Positions 1 to 8,274 of a stretch of 64,000 nucleotides of DNA are shown in pieces. The stretch lies in NCBI RefSeq assembly GCF_900104965.1, contig NZ_LT629757.1, positions 3,410,001 to 3,474,000 of the forward strand. Direction: 5' to 3'. This DNA comes from Nocardioides scoriae. GTDB lineage: Bacteria > Actinomycetota > Actinomycetes > Propionibacteriales > Nocardioidaceae. The notes below the pieces were generated by a model. The model was not told the DNA's origin. It saw only the letters and a program-made list of their open reading frames with translations, and searched no databases. A program made the position numbers and the translations under genes. Each line of letters opens with the position of its first letter. Position 1 is the stretch's first letter.

Positions 1-76
1 GACTCGACCTCGGGAAGCTCCGGCACCGCGCCAGTGTGGCCGAGGGGTCCTCACGCGGGTCGGGCATCCTGGGGGC

Positions 77-346
77 ATGCGAGCCGTCGAGGTGCTGGTG
101 ACCGGCAAGGTCCAGGGCGTCGCGTTCCGCGCGTACGCCGCCCGCGAGGCCGACCGGCTCGGGGTCGCCGGCTGGGTGCGCAACCGCAGCGACGGCACCG
201 TGCACGCCTTGGTGGAGGGCGAGGAGGAGGCGGTGGAGTCGATGCTCGCCTGGCTGCGACGCGGGTCGCCCAGCGCGCGGGTCCACCACCTCGCGGTCGT
301 CGACACCGACCCCGACGACCTGGTCGGGTTCGTGGTCGAGCCGTGA
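77..346 (+). CDS. acyP: Acylphosphatase
   Basis: This 89-residue protein fits the full length of the acylphosphatase family. These enzymes hydrolyse the carboxyl-phosphate bond of acyl phosphates in the cytosol. The signature VTGKVQGVAFR places the catalytic arginine at residue 18, and GWVRNRSDGTV places the catalytic asparagine at residue 36. The ATG follows a run of G's that can act as a ribosome binding site. The stop codon overlaps a possible GTG start of the next gene (GTGA at 343-346), so the two may be co-transcribed. Recognition is by family motif, and physiological substrates cannot be told from sequence. Confidence 0.95.
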   Translation: MRAVEVLVTGKVQGVAFRAYAAREADRLGVAGWVRNRSDGTVHALVEGEEEAVESMLAWLRRGSPSARVHHLAVVDTDPDDLVGFVVEP

Positions 347-387
347 GGTCGGTCGCGAGCCCGCCCACCGCGTGGTTGGGTCGGGGC

Positions 388-1089
388 GTGACGGATCCCC
401 TCGTGCACCAGAGGCGCCTGTGCGAGCAGGCCCGCGACGCCCACCTGCACTGGCTGATCGAGGCGCTCGGGGTCGACCTGGTGCTCGACGTCGGGGCCAA
501 CCGCGGGCAGTTCGGGACCGGCCTGCGCACCAGCGGGTACGCCGGGCGCATCGTGTCCTTCGAGCCCGCCCCGGCGCCCCGGGCCGAGCTGGAGCAGGTG
601 TCCGCGGCCGACCCCGCCTGGCAGGTCCACGGGTGGGCCCTGGGCGAGGCCGACGGGTCGGCCGTGCTGCACGCGGTCGACGAGGAGTCCGAGCTGGGCT
701 CGCTGCGGGAGAGCTCGGAGTTCGGGCGGGCCTGGAAGGACGCGATGACGCGGACGCGCGAGGAGACCGTCGACGTGCGCCGTCTCGACGGGGCGTGGGA
801 GACCGTCGGCGGCGACGCGACCCGGGTGCTGCTCAAGCTGGACACGCAGGGCTTCGACCTCGCGGCGTTCCGCGGCGCCGGTCGCCTGGTGGCGGCCGGT
901 GGCCCGGTCGTGGCGCTGCTCTCGGAGGTGGCCTGCCTGCCGATCTACGACGGCGTGCCGCCGATGGACGAGCACCTCGCGGAGTACGCCGCCGCGGGCT
1001 GGGCGCTGGCCGGGCTCTACCCCGTCTCCTTCGACCGGCCCACGCTGCGCGTCATCGAGCACGACGCGCTCCTCGTCCGCACGCCCTGA
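388..1089 (+). CDS. FkbM family SAM-dependent methyltransferase
   Basis: This protein of about 233 residues has the Rossmann SAM-binding motif DVGANRGQFG at residues 34-43. It also has the FkbM-type acidic strand VSFEPAP and the segment LLKLDTQGFD near residue 150. FkbM relatives O-methylate sugars or polyketides, but the substrate here is unknown. The GTG at 388 is chosen because homology begins just after it. An alternative GTG at 343 overlaps the acyP stop and would add 15 residues, so the start is uncertain. No glycosylation genes are adjacent here. Confidence 0.8.
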   Translation: MTDPLVHQRRLCEQARDAHLHWLIEALGVDLVLDVGANRGQFGTGLRTSGYAGRIVSFEPAPAPRAELEQVSAADPAWQVHGWALGEADGSAVLHAVDEESELGSLRESSEFGRAWKDAMTRTREETVDVRRLDGAWETVGGDATRVLLKLDTQGFDLAAFRGAGRLVAAGGPVVALLSEVACLPIYDGVPPMDEHLAEYAAAGWALAGLYPVSFDRPTLRVIEHDALLVRTP

Positions 1090-1132
1090 GCGCCCCTCCC
1101 GGTCGGCCGCGTCGCCGGACGGACCGGAGCCC

Positions 1133-1540
1133 TCACCCGCCGAGCACCTCGGCGGGGAAGCCGCTGTCGAGGCAGAGCACGTTCTGCTCGCTGTCCTTGA
1201 ACCAGGCCGCCTGACCGAGGCCCTCGCTCGAGGCGACGTCGCCGTCCCAGGTGACGCCGGGCATGTCGTCGTAGTGCTCGAACACCACGCCGCGGTCGCG
1301 GAGCTCGCGGGCCGTCCCCGCCACGTCGGCGACGTGGAGCTGCGCGACGGTCGGGCCCGAGGTGCCGGCGTGCTCGGTCTGGTAGACGGTGAACACCGAG
1401 CCGCCGCCCGTGCGGTAGAGGAGCACCACGCCCTCGATCTCCTGGACGGGGGTGAGGCCGAGCTTGTCGGCCCAGAAGCCGCGGGCCCGGGCGAGGTCGG
1501 CGGCGGGGATGTTGGCGGTGACGGTGGCGTGCTCGAGCAT
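1133..1540 (-). CDS. VOC family (glyoxalase/bleomycin-resistance fold) protein
   Basis: This 135-residue single-module vicinal-oxygen-chelate protein starts MLEHATVTANIPAADLARARGFWADKLG in outline, the typical first beta-alpha-beta unit of the fold. The second unit follows around residues 65-130. The ATG at 1540 is preceded by a strong GGAGGA ribosome binding site (complement of 1547-1552), which decides against longer in-frame starts. Members bind metal or small substrates as dioxygenases, isomerases or antibiotic-binding proteins. Nothing here fixes the substrate. It is convergent with the preceding methyltransferase, with a 43-bp gap. Confidence 0.8.
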   Translation of the reverse strand: MLEHATVTANIPAADLARARGFWADKLGLTPVQEIEGVVLLYRTGGGSVFTVYQTEHAGTSGPTVAQLHVADVAGTARELRDRGVVFEHYDDMPGVTWDGDVASSEGLGQAAWFKDSEQNVLCLDSGFPAEVLGG

Positions 1541-1710
1541 GGCGGGTCCTCCGGTGGGGAGGCGCCGTCCGGCACCCGGAGCCGTGACGCCGCCTCGGCG
1601 GTCATGGCCCACCCGACTCTTCTCCTGCCGGCGCGTGGGCTCAACCCCCGCGACGGCAGCGACGGACGTGGTCTATCCCGCGTGGCGGCCCCCGGACCGA
1701 CCGGGAACGG

Positions 1711-1749
1711 CAGAGCCGCAAGCCGGCACGAGGCTGGCTTGCGGCTCTG
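1711..1749 (-). terminator. Perfect hairpin downstream of tRNA-Phe
   Basis: A 14-bp perfect inverted repeat (CAGAGCCGCAAGCC at 1711-1724 pairs with 1736-1749) with an 11-nt loop lies four bases past the encoded CCA end of tRNA-Phe. No T-run is seen, as is usual for actinobacterial terminators. It probably ends transcription of the tRNA. Confidence 0.7.
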
Positions 1750-1752
1750 TGG

Positions 1753-1829
1753 TGGTGGGCAGGGGCGGGGTCGAACCGCCGACCTTCCACTTTTCAGGCG
1801 GACGCTCGTACCAACTGAGCTACCTGCCC
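1753..1829 (-). tRNA. tRNA-Phe (GAA)
   Basis: The minus strand folds as a full cloverleaf. The acceptor stem GGGCAGG pairs with CCTGCCC. The anticodon loop CTGAAAA gives anticodon GAA, and the T-arm reads GCGGTTCGACCCCGC. Discriminator A73 and the CCA end are encoded. It lies about 3.1 kb from tRNA-Asp on the same strand, with three protein genes in between. Confidence 0.97.
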
Positions 1830-1982
1830 TCACCAGGCTCCCGGGGGAACCGAGGCGAAACTGTACCGGACGCCTCGGGCGCACTGAAACCGGCCGTGCA
1901 ACGCGCTGCAACCCTGGGGCTGCGGGCGGGGCGCTCCTACGGTGGCGCGACACCCACCCGTCGCCGTCCCTCGGAGGACCCC

Positions 1983-2759
1983 ATGACCGTCGCCCACGTC
2001 ACCGGAGCCGCCCGCGGGATCGGGAAGGCCATCGCCACGCGCCTGGTCGCCGACGGCCACGACGTCGCCGTCTCGGACCTGCCGTCGATGCGCGACGAGC
2101 TGGAGACCACCGCCCGGGAGCTGGCCGACGGGGCTGCCACGCGGGTGGTGGCGCTGACCGGCGACGTCTCCGACCCCGGGTCGGTGCGGGCCCTGGTGGC
2201 CGACACCGTGGCCGAGCTCGGCTCGCTCGACGTCATGGTCGCCAACGCCGGCATCGCGCAGACCAAGGCGCTGCTCGACGTGACGCCCGAGGAGTACGAC
2301 GCGGTGCACGCGGTGAACGGCCGCGGCGTCTTCCTCTGCTACACCGAGGCCGCCCGCCAGATGATCGCGCAGGGCGGCGGCGGCAAGATCATCGGCGCCG
2401 CCTCGATCGCGGCCCACAAGGGCTTCGCGCTGCTCGGGGTCTACTGCTCCTCCAAGTTCGCCGTCCGGTCGCTGACCCAGAGCGCCGCCCAGGAGTGGGC
2501 CTCGCACGGCATCACGGTCAACGCCTACTGCCCCGGCATCGTGGACACCACGATGTGGGAGGAGATCGACCACGACCTCGGCGAGATCAACCACGTCGGC
2601 AAGGGCGAGTCGATGCAGGCGATGGCGGCCGGGATCGCGCTCGGCCGGGTCTCGACCGGCGAGGACGTGGCCAAGCTGGTCAGCTTCCTCGCCGGCCCCG
2701 ACTCCGACTACATGACCGGGCAGTCCGTGCTGGTCGACGGCGGCATGGTCTTCAGCTGA
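1983..2759 (+). CDS. SDR oxidoreductase, acetoin/diacetyl reductase (2,3-butanediol dehydrogenase) type
   Basis: This is a 258-residue classical short-chain dehydrogenase. The NAD(P) motif TGAARGIG is at residues 7-14, NAG at 88-90, and the catalytic set is Ser141, Tyr154 and Lys158 (YCSSK). The stretch around GITVNAYCPGIV and the C-terminal SDYMTGQSVLVDGGMVF closely resemble ButA/BudC enzymes, which reduce diacetyl to acetoin or acetoin to 2,3-butanediol. That assignment is by remembered similarity, and other alcohol substrates are possible. A good ribosome site (GGAGG) precedes the ATG. The 3' end overlaps the convergent oxidoreductase by 8 bp. Confidence 0.85.
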   Translation: MTVAHVTGAARGIGKAIATRLVADGHDVAVSDLPSMRDELETTARELADGAATRVVALTGDVSDPGSVRALVADTVAELGSLDVMVANAGIAQTKALLDVTPEEYDAVHAVNGRGVFLCYTEAARQMIAQGGGGKIIGAASIAAHKGFALLGVYCSSKFAVRSLTQSAAQEWASHGITVNAYCPGIVDTTMWEEIDHDLGEINHVGKGESMQAMAAGIALGRVSTGEDVAKLVSFLAGPDSDYMTGQSVLVDGGMVFS

Positions 2760-4371
2760 TCCAGGGCACCGCGCGCCGCACCCGGTGGTGCGCCAGCGCC
2801 GCCCTGGCGGCGTTGGCGCCGGGCGCGCCGTGGACGCCCCCGCCCGGGTGGGCCGACGCGGAGGCGAGGTAGAGGCCGGGCACGCCGCTCTCGGCCCGGC
2901 CCAGTCCCGGCACCGGGCGCAGCACCAGCTCCTGGCCGATCCGAGAGGTGCCGCCGTTGATGGCGCCACCGACCAGGTTGGCGTCGCGCTCCTCCAGCTG
3001 GTGGGGGCCGAGCACGCGGCGGGCCACGACGCGGCTGCCGAAGCCCGGCGCGAGCCGCTCCAGGCGCTGCTGCACCCGGTCGCCGAACCGCTCGAGGTCG
3101 TCGTGGTCCCAGCGGCCGGTGAGCTCGCCCGCGACGTCACCGCGGTGCTCGGCCGGCTGCGGCACGTGGGTGTAGGCCCACAGCGACTCCGTGCCCGCGG
3201 GCGAGCGGGTGGGGTCGCTGGTGGTCATCTGGCCGGTCAGCAGGAAGGGCTTGTCGGGGACCATCCCGGCGGCGACCTGAGCGGTGGCCTCGACGAGCTG
3301 GTCGCGGTCGTCGGCGACGTGCACGGTCCCCGGGGCCTTGGCGGGACGGCTGGCCCACGGCACCGGCCCCGAGAGCGCCCAGTCGACCTTGACGGTGCTC
3401 GGGTCGAGGCGGAACCGCTTCATGCCCCACCGCACCCGGGCGGGCAGGTCGCCCTGCTGGACGAGGTCGCCGTACAGCTCGGTGGCGACGACGGAGGCCA
3501 CGACCGCGCGGCGGGCGTCGTACGTCGGGCCGCCGGCGGTGCGCACGGTGCGCACCCGGCCGTCGCGGAGGTCCAGGCCGACGACGGGGGTGCCCAGGCG
3601 GATCTCGCCGCCGGCCGCCTCGAAGCGCCGCGCGAGCGCCTGCGTCAGCTCGCCCGCGCCGCCGACCGGCACCGGGAAGCCGTGCTGCTGGCCGGTCATG
3701 GTGAGCATCAGCGCGAAGACGCCCGAGCCGATGCCGTCGAGCGGCAGGTCGGCGTGCCCGGCGTTGCCGGCGAGCAGGACCTTCGGCGCCCGCCCGCGGA
3801 AGCGGTGGTCGCCCAGGCCGATCACCGAGCGCAGCAGGTCGGCCACCAGGCCGGGGCCGGCCGACGGCAGCTGGGTCAGCCCGCGCAGGCCGGCGCGCAC
3901 CGGGGGGAACGGGCTCAGCAGCGCGTCCACGACCGAGCCGCCGACGCGGTCCCACTGCTCGCACAGCCGCAGCCAGGCCTCGCCGTCGCCGGGCTGCTCG
4001 TCCTCCATCCAGCGGGCGGTGAGCTCGCGGTCGCGGTCCTGCAGCGCCCAGCCGCCGTCGGCGAACGCGTGGCCGAGGACCGCCGGGGCGTGGGACCACG
4101 CGAGCCCGTGGTCCTCGAGGTGGAGCGAGCGGATCGCCCCGGAAGCCGCAGCCAGGGGGTAGAACGCCGAGAAGGTGTCCTGGACGTAGTCGGGGTGCAG
4201 CTCGCGGTCGCTTCGCACCGCACCGCCGAGCGTGTCCTGGGCCTCGAGCACGACGACCGACCAGCCGGCGTCGACGAGCAGGTTGGCCGCGACCAGGCCG
4301 TTGGGTCCGGCGCCGACGACGACCGCGTCGACGCTCTCCCCGACGCCGTGCAGCGGACCGGTGCCGCTCAT
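2752..4371 (-). CDS. Phytoene dehydrogenase-like FAD-dependent oxidoreductase
   Basis: This 539-residue flavoprotein has the N-terminal FAD dinucleotide-binding motif GAGPNG at residues 20-25, followed by the EAQDTLGG type motif that contacts the ADP ribose. A C-terminal ASASAHPGGGVHGAPGANAA segment is typical of the CrtI/COG1233 family. Such enzymes desaturate or isomerise carotenoids and other polyenes, but many family members have unknown substrates and no crt gene is nearby. The start ATG overlaps the stop of the upstream SRPBCC gene (ATGA), which suggests translational coupling. It is convergent with the SDR gene. Confidence 0.85.
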   Translation of the reverse strand: MSGTGPLHGVGESVDAVVVGAGPNGLVAANLLVDAGWSVVVLEAQDTLGGAVRSDRELHPDYVQDTFSAFYPLAAASGAIRSLHLEDHGLAWSHAPAVLGHAFADGGWALQDRDRELTARWMEDEQPGDGEAWLRLCEQWDRVGGSVVDALLSPFPPVRAGLRGLTQLPSAGPGLVADLLRSVIGLGDHRFRGRAPKVLLAGNAGHADLPLDGIGSGVFALMLTMTGQQHGFPVPVGGAGELTQALARRFEAAGGEIRLGTPVVGLDLRDGRVRTVRTAGGPTYDARRAVVASVVATELYGDLVQQGDLPARVRWGMKRFRLDPSTVKVDWALSGPVPWASRPAKAPGTVHVADDRDQLVEATAQVAAGMVPDKPFLLTGQMTTSDPTRSPAGTESLWAYTHVPQPAEHRGDVAGELTGRWDHDDLERFGDRVQQRLERLAPGFGSRVVARRVLGPHQLEERDANLVGGAINGGTSRIGQELVLRPVPGLGRAESGVPGLYLASASAHPGGGVHGAPGANAARAALAHHRVRRAVPWIS

Positions 4372-4802
4372 CGGCGTCGCTCGGCGAGGAAGGCCAGCCG
4401 CCGCAGGGTCTCGGTGTTGCGCCAGGCGATGCCCGGCGAGCGCAGCGGACGGGGCACCAGCGCGCCCGGCCCCGACACGGCGTCCTCCTCCAGCCTCACC
4501 CGGGTCGCGGTGCCCTCGGGGGCGAGCCGGATGTCGACCCGCGCCTCCCCCATGGGCCACCCCCTCGCGGTGAGCAGCAGGTGCGTGCCCGGCTCGCACT
4601 CGAGCACCTGGGTGGTGTCGTCGAGCAGCGCGGGCCAGGCGCCGACGGAGTGGTGCAGCTCGGCACCCACCGCGGGCCAGGAGTCGTCGACCTCGCGCAT
4701 CCGCGAGGCGCCGACGACCCAGACGGGGTAGAGCCAGCCGTCGCCGAGGACCTCCCAGATCGTGTCGGAGGGGGACTGGACGAGACGTTCGACGACTGCC
4801 AT
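4368..4802 (-). CDS. SRPBCC (START-like) family protein
   Basis: This 144-residue protein begins MAVVERLVQSPSDTIWEVLGDGWLYPVWV, an N-terminus typical of the polyketide-cyclase/START-like helix-grip fold, with a central EVDDSWPAVG strand. Family members bind lipids or hydrophobic ligands in a deep pocket. Its stop overlaps the start of the phytoene-dehydrogenase-like gene by 4 bp. A ligand-presenting partner for that oxidoreductase is therefore plausible, though this is only inferred from coupling. Upstream it faces tRNA-Asp across about 125 bp that contains a hairpin. Confidence 0.8.
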   Translation of the reverse strand: MAVVERLVQSPSDTIWEVLGDGWLYPVWVVGASRMREVDDSWPAVGAELHHSVGAWPALLDDTTQVLECEPGTHLLLTARGWPMGEARVDIRLAPEGTATRVRLEEDAVSGPGALVPRPLRSPGIAWRNTETLRRLAFLAERRR

Positions 4803-4894
4803 GGCCGACCTGTACCCGACGAGCGCGGAGCACACCCCCGGGCGGCCCGGGCGGCGTACGTCACACGGGCGTGCCGTCCGACCCCGGACGTGCG

Positions 4895-4927
4895 ACGAGG
4901 GCGAGGTCATGGTGACCTCGCCCTCGT
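4895..4927 (-). terminator. Perfect hairpin after tRNA-Asp
   Basis: A 15-bp perfect inverted repeat (ACGAGGGCGAGGTCA at 4895-4909 pairs with 4913-4927) with a 3-nt loop begins two bases beyond the CCA of tRNA-Asp in the minus direction. It is a likely factor-independent terminator of the tRNA-Glu/tRNA-Asp transcript. Confidence 0.75.
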
Positions 4928-4929
4928 GG

Positions 4930-5006
4930 TGGCGACCCCGACGGGACTCGAACCCGCGGCCTCCGCCGTGACAGGGCGGCGCGCTAACCAACTGCGCTAC
5001 GGGGCC
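4930..5006 (-). tRNA. tRNA-Asp (GTC)
   Basis: The cloverleaf has acceptor GGCCCCG pairing with CGGGGTC (one G-U pair), anticodon stem CCGCC/GGCGG and loop CTGTCAC giving anticodon GTC. Discriminator G73 and the CCA end are encoded. It lies about 100 bp downstream of tRNA-Glu on the same strand. Confidence 0.97.
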
Positions 5007-5104
5007 TCGATGGTGCTGCGTGTGGTGCTGGTCGTGCTGGGGCTTCGCGGTGTTTTGCGAAGCGACGGAACTCTAACTCACACCTGCTCCGACTCTGAAA
5101 TCGG

Positions 5105-5177
5105 CACCCCCAACGGGATTCGAACCCGTGCTACCGCCGTGAAAGGGCGGGGTCCTGGGCCACTAGACGATGGGGGC
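5105..5177 (-). tRNA. tRNA-Glu (TTC)
   Basis: The cloverleaf has acceptor GCCCCCA, anticodon stem CCGCC/GGCGG with loop CTTTCAC giving anticodon TTC, and T-arm ACGGGTTCGAATCCCGT. The 3' end reads GCCG, so CCA is not fully encoded, unlike the neighbouring Asp and Phe tRNAs. It is the promoter-proximal member of the Glu-Asp pair. Confidence 0.97.
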
Positions 5178-5234
5178 CCGCCGCCCCGGAGGACGACGCG
5201 CAGCAGTCTAGGGGACGCCCCGGCGAGGTGCCGC

Positions 5235-5582
5235 TCAGGCGTAGCCGAGGTCGTGGAGCGCGTGGTCGCCGATGCCGAAGTGGTGCGCGATCTCGTGCAC
5301 GACCGTGATCCGGACCTCCTCGACCAGCTCCTCGGGCGTCTCGCACATCCGCGTCAGCGGCCCCCGGAAGACGAGGATCCGGTCGGGCTGGGCGAAGGTG
5401 TACGCCGAGTCGCGCTGGGTCAGCGGGATGCCCTCGTAGAGCCCCAGCAGGTCCGGCTCCTCGGCCGGCGGCTCGTCCTCCACCAGCACCACGACGTTGT
5501 CCATCAGCGCGGCCAGCTCCGCCGGCACCCCGTCGAGCGCCTCGGACACCAGCCCCTCGAACTCCTGCTCGCCGATCTCCAT
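5235..5582 (-). CDS. Minimal zinc metallopeptidase (zincin-like, DUF1025 type)
   Basis: This 115-residue protein carries the zincin motif HEIAHHFGI with zinc ligands His96 and His100 and catalytic Glu97 near its C-terminus. The order of conserved segments (EQEFEGLVSEALDGVP at the start, DLLGLYEGIPLTQR in the middle) matches the actinobacterial metallopeptidase family formerly called DUF1025. Its substrate is unknown. The ATG at 5582 is chosen because the family N-terminus begins there. A longer frame to 5684 would run into the palindromic repeat at 5661-5727. Confidence 0.85.
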   Translation of the reverse strand: MEIGEQEFEGLVSEALDGVPAELAALMDNVVVLVEDEPPAEEPDLLGLYEGIPLTQRDSAYTFAQPDRILVFRGPLTRMCETPEELVEEVRITVVHEIAHHFGIGDHALHDLGYA

Positions 5583-5660
5583 GTGCTCACGGTAGGAGCC
5601 GGGTGGTGGCGGTCGGTCGTGCGGCGTACCCGTGGGGACCGACCGTGGGGCCGACCGAGC

Positions 5661-5727
5661 GGGATAGTCCGAGACGTTCGGCACCCGTTGTGCCCGAATC
5701 GTGCTGCCGAACGTCTCGGACTATCCC
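5661..5727. repeat. Dispersed palindromic element, copy 1
   Basis: A 23-bp perfect inverted repeat has its left arm (GGGATAGTCCGAGACGTTCGG plus CA) at 5661-5683 and its right arm at 5705-5727, with a 21-nt spacer. The same arms recur at 18232, 27895 and 29142. This copy lies between the metallopeptidase start and the desaturase end. It may also act as a terminator for the desaturase operon. Confidence 0.9.
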
Positions 5728-5824
5728 CCCAACGGTCGGAGGAGCCACCGCACCCCCCCGGACGCACCGACGCCCCGCTGGAGCACCAGTGGGGCGTCGG
5801 CACGGCGTACGACGTGCGGGGCGG

Positions 5825-6979
5825 TCAGGCGGCCACGCGCTCCTCGGCCTCGCGGCGGGGGGCAATGGGGGTGGGGTTGACCTTGCGGGCCATGAAGTCG
5901 TTGGGCAGCGAGAGCCGGATGACCTTGTGCCACGCGGAGGCGACCTGCTTGGGCAGCGAGCCGGTCGTGTAGGTCAGGCCGTAGCGCTCGAACAGCGCCT
6001 CCACCTTGGGGGCGATCTCCTGGTAGCGGTTGCTGGGGAGGTCGGGGAAGAGGTGGTGCTCGATCTGGTAGCTCAGGTTGCCGGTGGCGATGTGCATGGC
6101 GCGCGAGCCGGTGATGTTGGCCGAGCCGAGCATCTGGCGGACGTACCACTCGCCCTTGGTCTCGCCCTCGATCGACTTCTTCTCGAAGGTGGACACGCCC
6201 TCGGGGAAGTGGCCGCACATGATGACCGAGTGGGTCCACAGGTTGCGGCCCAGGTTCGCCACGAAGTTGGCGGCCAGCGTGTTGAGCGCCGAGGGGCCCG
6301 ACAGCAGCGGGTGCACCACGTAGTCCTTGGTGGCCTGCTTCTTGATCTTGCCGAGGGTCTGCTTCAGCTTGGCCTTGAACTCGGGGCTCTTGGTGCGCTT
6401 CTTCTTGATGTTCTTGCCGAGCTCGAGGTCGTAGGCCGCGATGCCGTACTCGAAGAAGCAGGCGTTGATGAAGTTCCACAGCGGCTGCGCGAGGTAGAAG
6501 GGGTGCCAGCGCTGGTCCTCGTCGACGCGCATGATGCCGTAGCCGAGGTCGTTGTCCTTGCCGACGACGTTCGTGTAGGTGTGGTGCAGCTCGTTGTGGG
6601 AGTGCTTCCACTGCTCGGCCGGGGAGGCGTTGTCCCACTCCCAGGTGGTCGAGTGGATCTTCGGGTCGCGCATCCAGTCCCACTGGCCGTGCATGACGTT
6701 GTGGCCGATCTCCATGTTCTCGAGGATCTTCGCCACGGTGAGGCCGGCGGTGCCCGCGACCCAGGCCGGCGGGAACAGCGAGAAGAGCAGCACGGCGCGC
6801 GAGCCGAGCTCGAGCTTGCGCTGCACGTCGATCACCTTGCGGATGTACGCCGCGTCGCTCTCGCCGCGCTGGGCGACGACCTCGGCGCGGATGGCGTCGA
6901 GCTCGCGCCCGATCTGCTCGATGTCCTCGGCGGTGAGGTGGGCGATGGGGTTCTCGGTCTGCTTCTGCAGGACGGTCAT
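5825..6979 (-). CDS. Membrane fatty acid (acyl-CoA) desaturase, DesA3-like
   Basis: This 384-residue integral membrane di-iron desaturase has three histidine boxes: HNVMH at residues 93-97, HNELHH at 128-133 and QIEHH around residue 310. Hydrophobic segments lie between them. Enzymes of this type insert a cis double bond into membrane acyl chains and take electrons from a ferredoxin reductase, which here is the gene immediately upstream (61-bp gap). That pairing matches mycobacterial DesA3 (Rv3229c) with Rv3230c, as I recall it. A strong AAGGAGATCACC ribosome site precedes the ATG. Palindromic element copy 1 lies just downstream. Confidence 0.92.
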   Translation of the reverse strand: MTVLQKQTENPIAHLTAEDIEQIGRELDAIRAEVVAQRGESDAAYIRKVIDVQRKLELGSRAVLLFSLFPPAWVAGTAGLTVAKILENMEIGHNVMHGQWDWMRDPKIHSTTWEWDNASPAEQWKHSHNELHHTYTNVVGKDNDLGYGIMRVDEDQRWHPFYLAQPLWNFINACFFEYGIAAYDLELGKNIKKKRTKSPEFKAKLKQTLGKIKKQATKDYVVHPLLSGPSALNTLAANFVANLGRNLWTHSVIMCGHFPEGVSTFEKKSIEGETKGEWYVRQMLGSANITGSRAMHIATGNLSYQIEHHLFPDLPSNRYQEIAPKVEALFERYGLTYTTGSLPKQVASAWHKVIRLSLPNDFMARKVNPTPIAPRREAEERVAA

Positions 6980-7040
6980 GGTGATCTCCTTCGTGTCGGG
7001 TGATCAGGTCGAGCGTGGATCGGGCAGGTGGTCGGTGAGC

Positions 7041-8189
7041 TCAGTGGCCGATGCGGCAGGGGCCGGCGGCGGCGGAGATGCAGGTCTGGATGTTGACGCC
7101 GTCGCCCTCGACGGCGGAGGTGATGTCGCCGCTGCGCAGGTCGCGGACGACCCCTTCGCGCAGCGGGAGCACGCACCCGAAGCAGACGCCCATGCGGCAG
7201 CCGCTGGGCATCAGCACCCCGGCCTCCTCGGCCTGGTCCAGGATCGGGCGGTCGCCGCTGGCCTCGAGCGAGATGCCGCTCTCGGTGAAGTCGACGGTGC
7301 CGCCCTCGCCGGTGACCAGCGTGGTGGCGCGGAACTGCTCGGTGAGCAGCTCGAGCCCGCGGGCGGTGTGGTGCTCCTCGAGCGCGGCCAGCAGGCCGGC
7401 GGGGCCGCAGGCCAGCGTGGTGCGGGCGTCGAGGTCGGGGACCAGCGTGGCCAGGTCGCCCACGTCGAGGACGCCGTGCTCGTCGTCGTAGCGGGCCACG
7501 AGGTGGATCAGGCCGGCGCGGTCGAGCACGCGCAGCTGGTCGAGGAAGATCGAGTCGGGCTCGGTCGGCGCGACGTGCACGACCGTGATGTCGTACGCCG
7601 CGCTGCGCTCGAGCTCCAGGGCGCCGGAGTCGGTCACGGGGAAGAGGTTGCGCAGCATCCCGATGACCGGGGTGATGCCCGAGCCGGCGGTGACGAACAG
7701 CAGCTTGCCGCCCTCGGTCGGCAGCACGAAGTCGCCGGTGGCCTGCTCGAGGTGGACCAGCGCGCCGACGGGGGCGCGGTGGACGAGGTGGTGGCTGACC
7801 TTGCCGTCCGGCACCGCCTTGACGGTGATCGAGATGCGGCCGTCGGCGCGGGGGCCGTGGGTCAGGGAGTAGGCGCGCCACTGGCGGACGCCGTCGACGT
7901 CGATGCCGATGCGGACGTACTGGCCCGGCACGTGGCCGGCCCAGTCGGCGCCGGGCCTGATGACGATGGTGGCGGCGTCGGCGGTCTCGGGGTGGACCTC
8001 CTCGACCCGGCCGCGCAGGGCCGCGCCCGCGCGCAGCGGGTTGAAGACGTCGAGGTAGTCGTCGGGCACCAGCGGGGTCGCTGCCAGCTCGGCGACGCGG
8101 AGCGCGCCACGTCGCAGCGTGCGCGTCCAGTCACGGCTGGTCCCGCGTGCCGACCCGGTGGGTCGAGGGGAGGAGGTCGTGGTGGCCAT
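7041..8189 (-). CDS. Ferredoxin reductase (flavin plus plant-type [2Fe-2S]) serving the desaturase
   Basis: This protein of about 382 residues has an FAD-binding beta-barrel (RAYSLT segment), an NAD-binding domain (TAGSGITPV and CGPAGL) and a C-terminal plant-type [2Fe-2S] domain. The cluster cysteines sit in SGCRMGVCFGC and QTC. It should pass electrons from NAD(P)H to the desaturase encoded 61 bp downstream on the same strand. The first 50 or so residues are less conserved. ATG at 8189 is preferred, and an in-frame ATG at 8207 is possible. A PucR-type regulator is divergent from it, 85 bp away. Confidence 0.9.
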   Translation of the reverse strand: MATTTSSPRPTGSARGTSRDWTRTLRRGALRVAELAATPLVPDDYLDVFNPLRAGAALRGRVEEVHPETADAATIVIRPGADWAGHVPGQYVRIGIDVDGVRQWRAYSLTHGPRADGRISITVKAVPDGKVSHHLVHRAPVGALVHLEQATGDFVLPTEGGKLLFVTAGSGITPVIGMLRNLFPVTDSGALELERSAAYDITVVHVAPTEPDSIFLDQLRVLDRAGLIHLVARYDDEHGVLDVGDLATLVPDLDARTTLACGPAGLLAALEEHHTARGLELLTEQFRATTLVTGEGGTVDFTESGISLEASGDRPILDQAEEAGVLMPSGCRMGVCFGCVLPLREGVVRDLRSGDITSAVEGDGVNIQTCISAAAGPCRIGH

Positions 8190-8274
8190 GCTTCTACTGT
8201 TCGCCATCGGGGGGCTAAAGTCATGACCAGCGGGCGTGAATCCCAGGCCCTGTCTTGTTCGTGAGGAACAAAAG

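Noticed and set aside
1-76. Partial gene at the left edge
   Set aside because: Only 76 bases precede acyP and no frame there has codon bias or a motif that could be supported.
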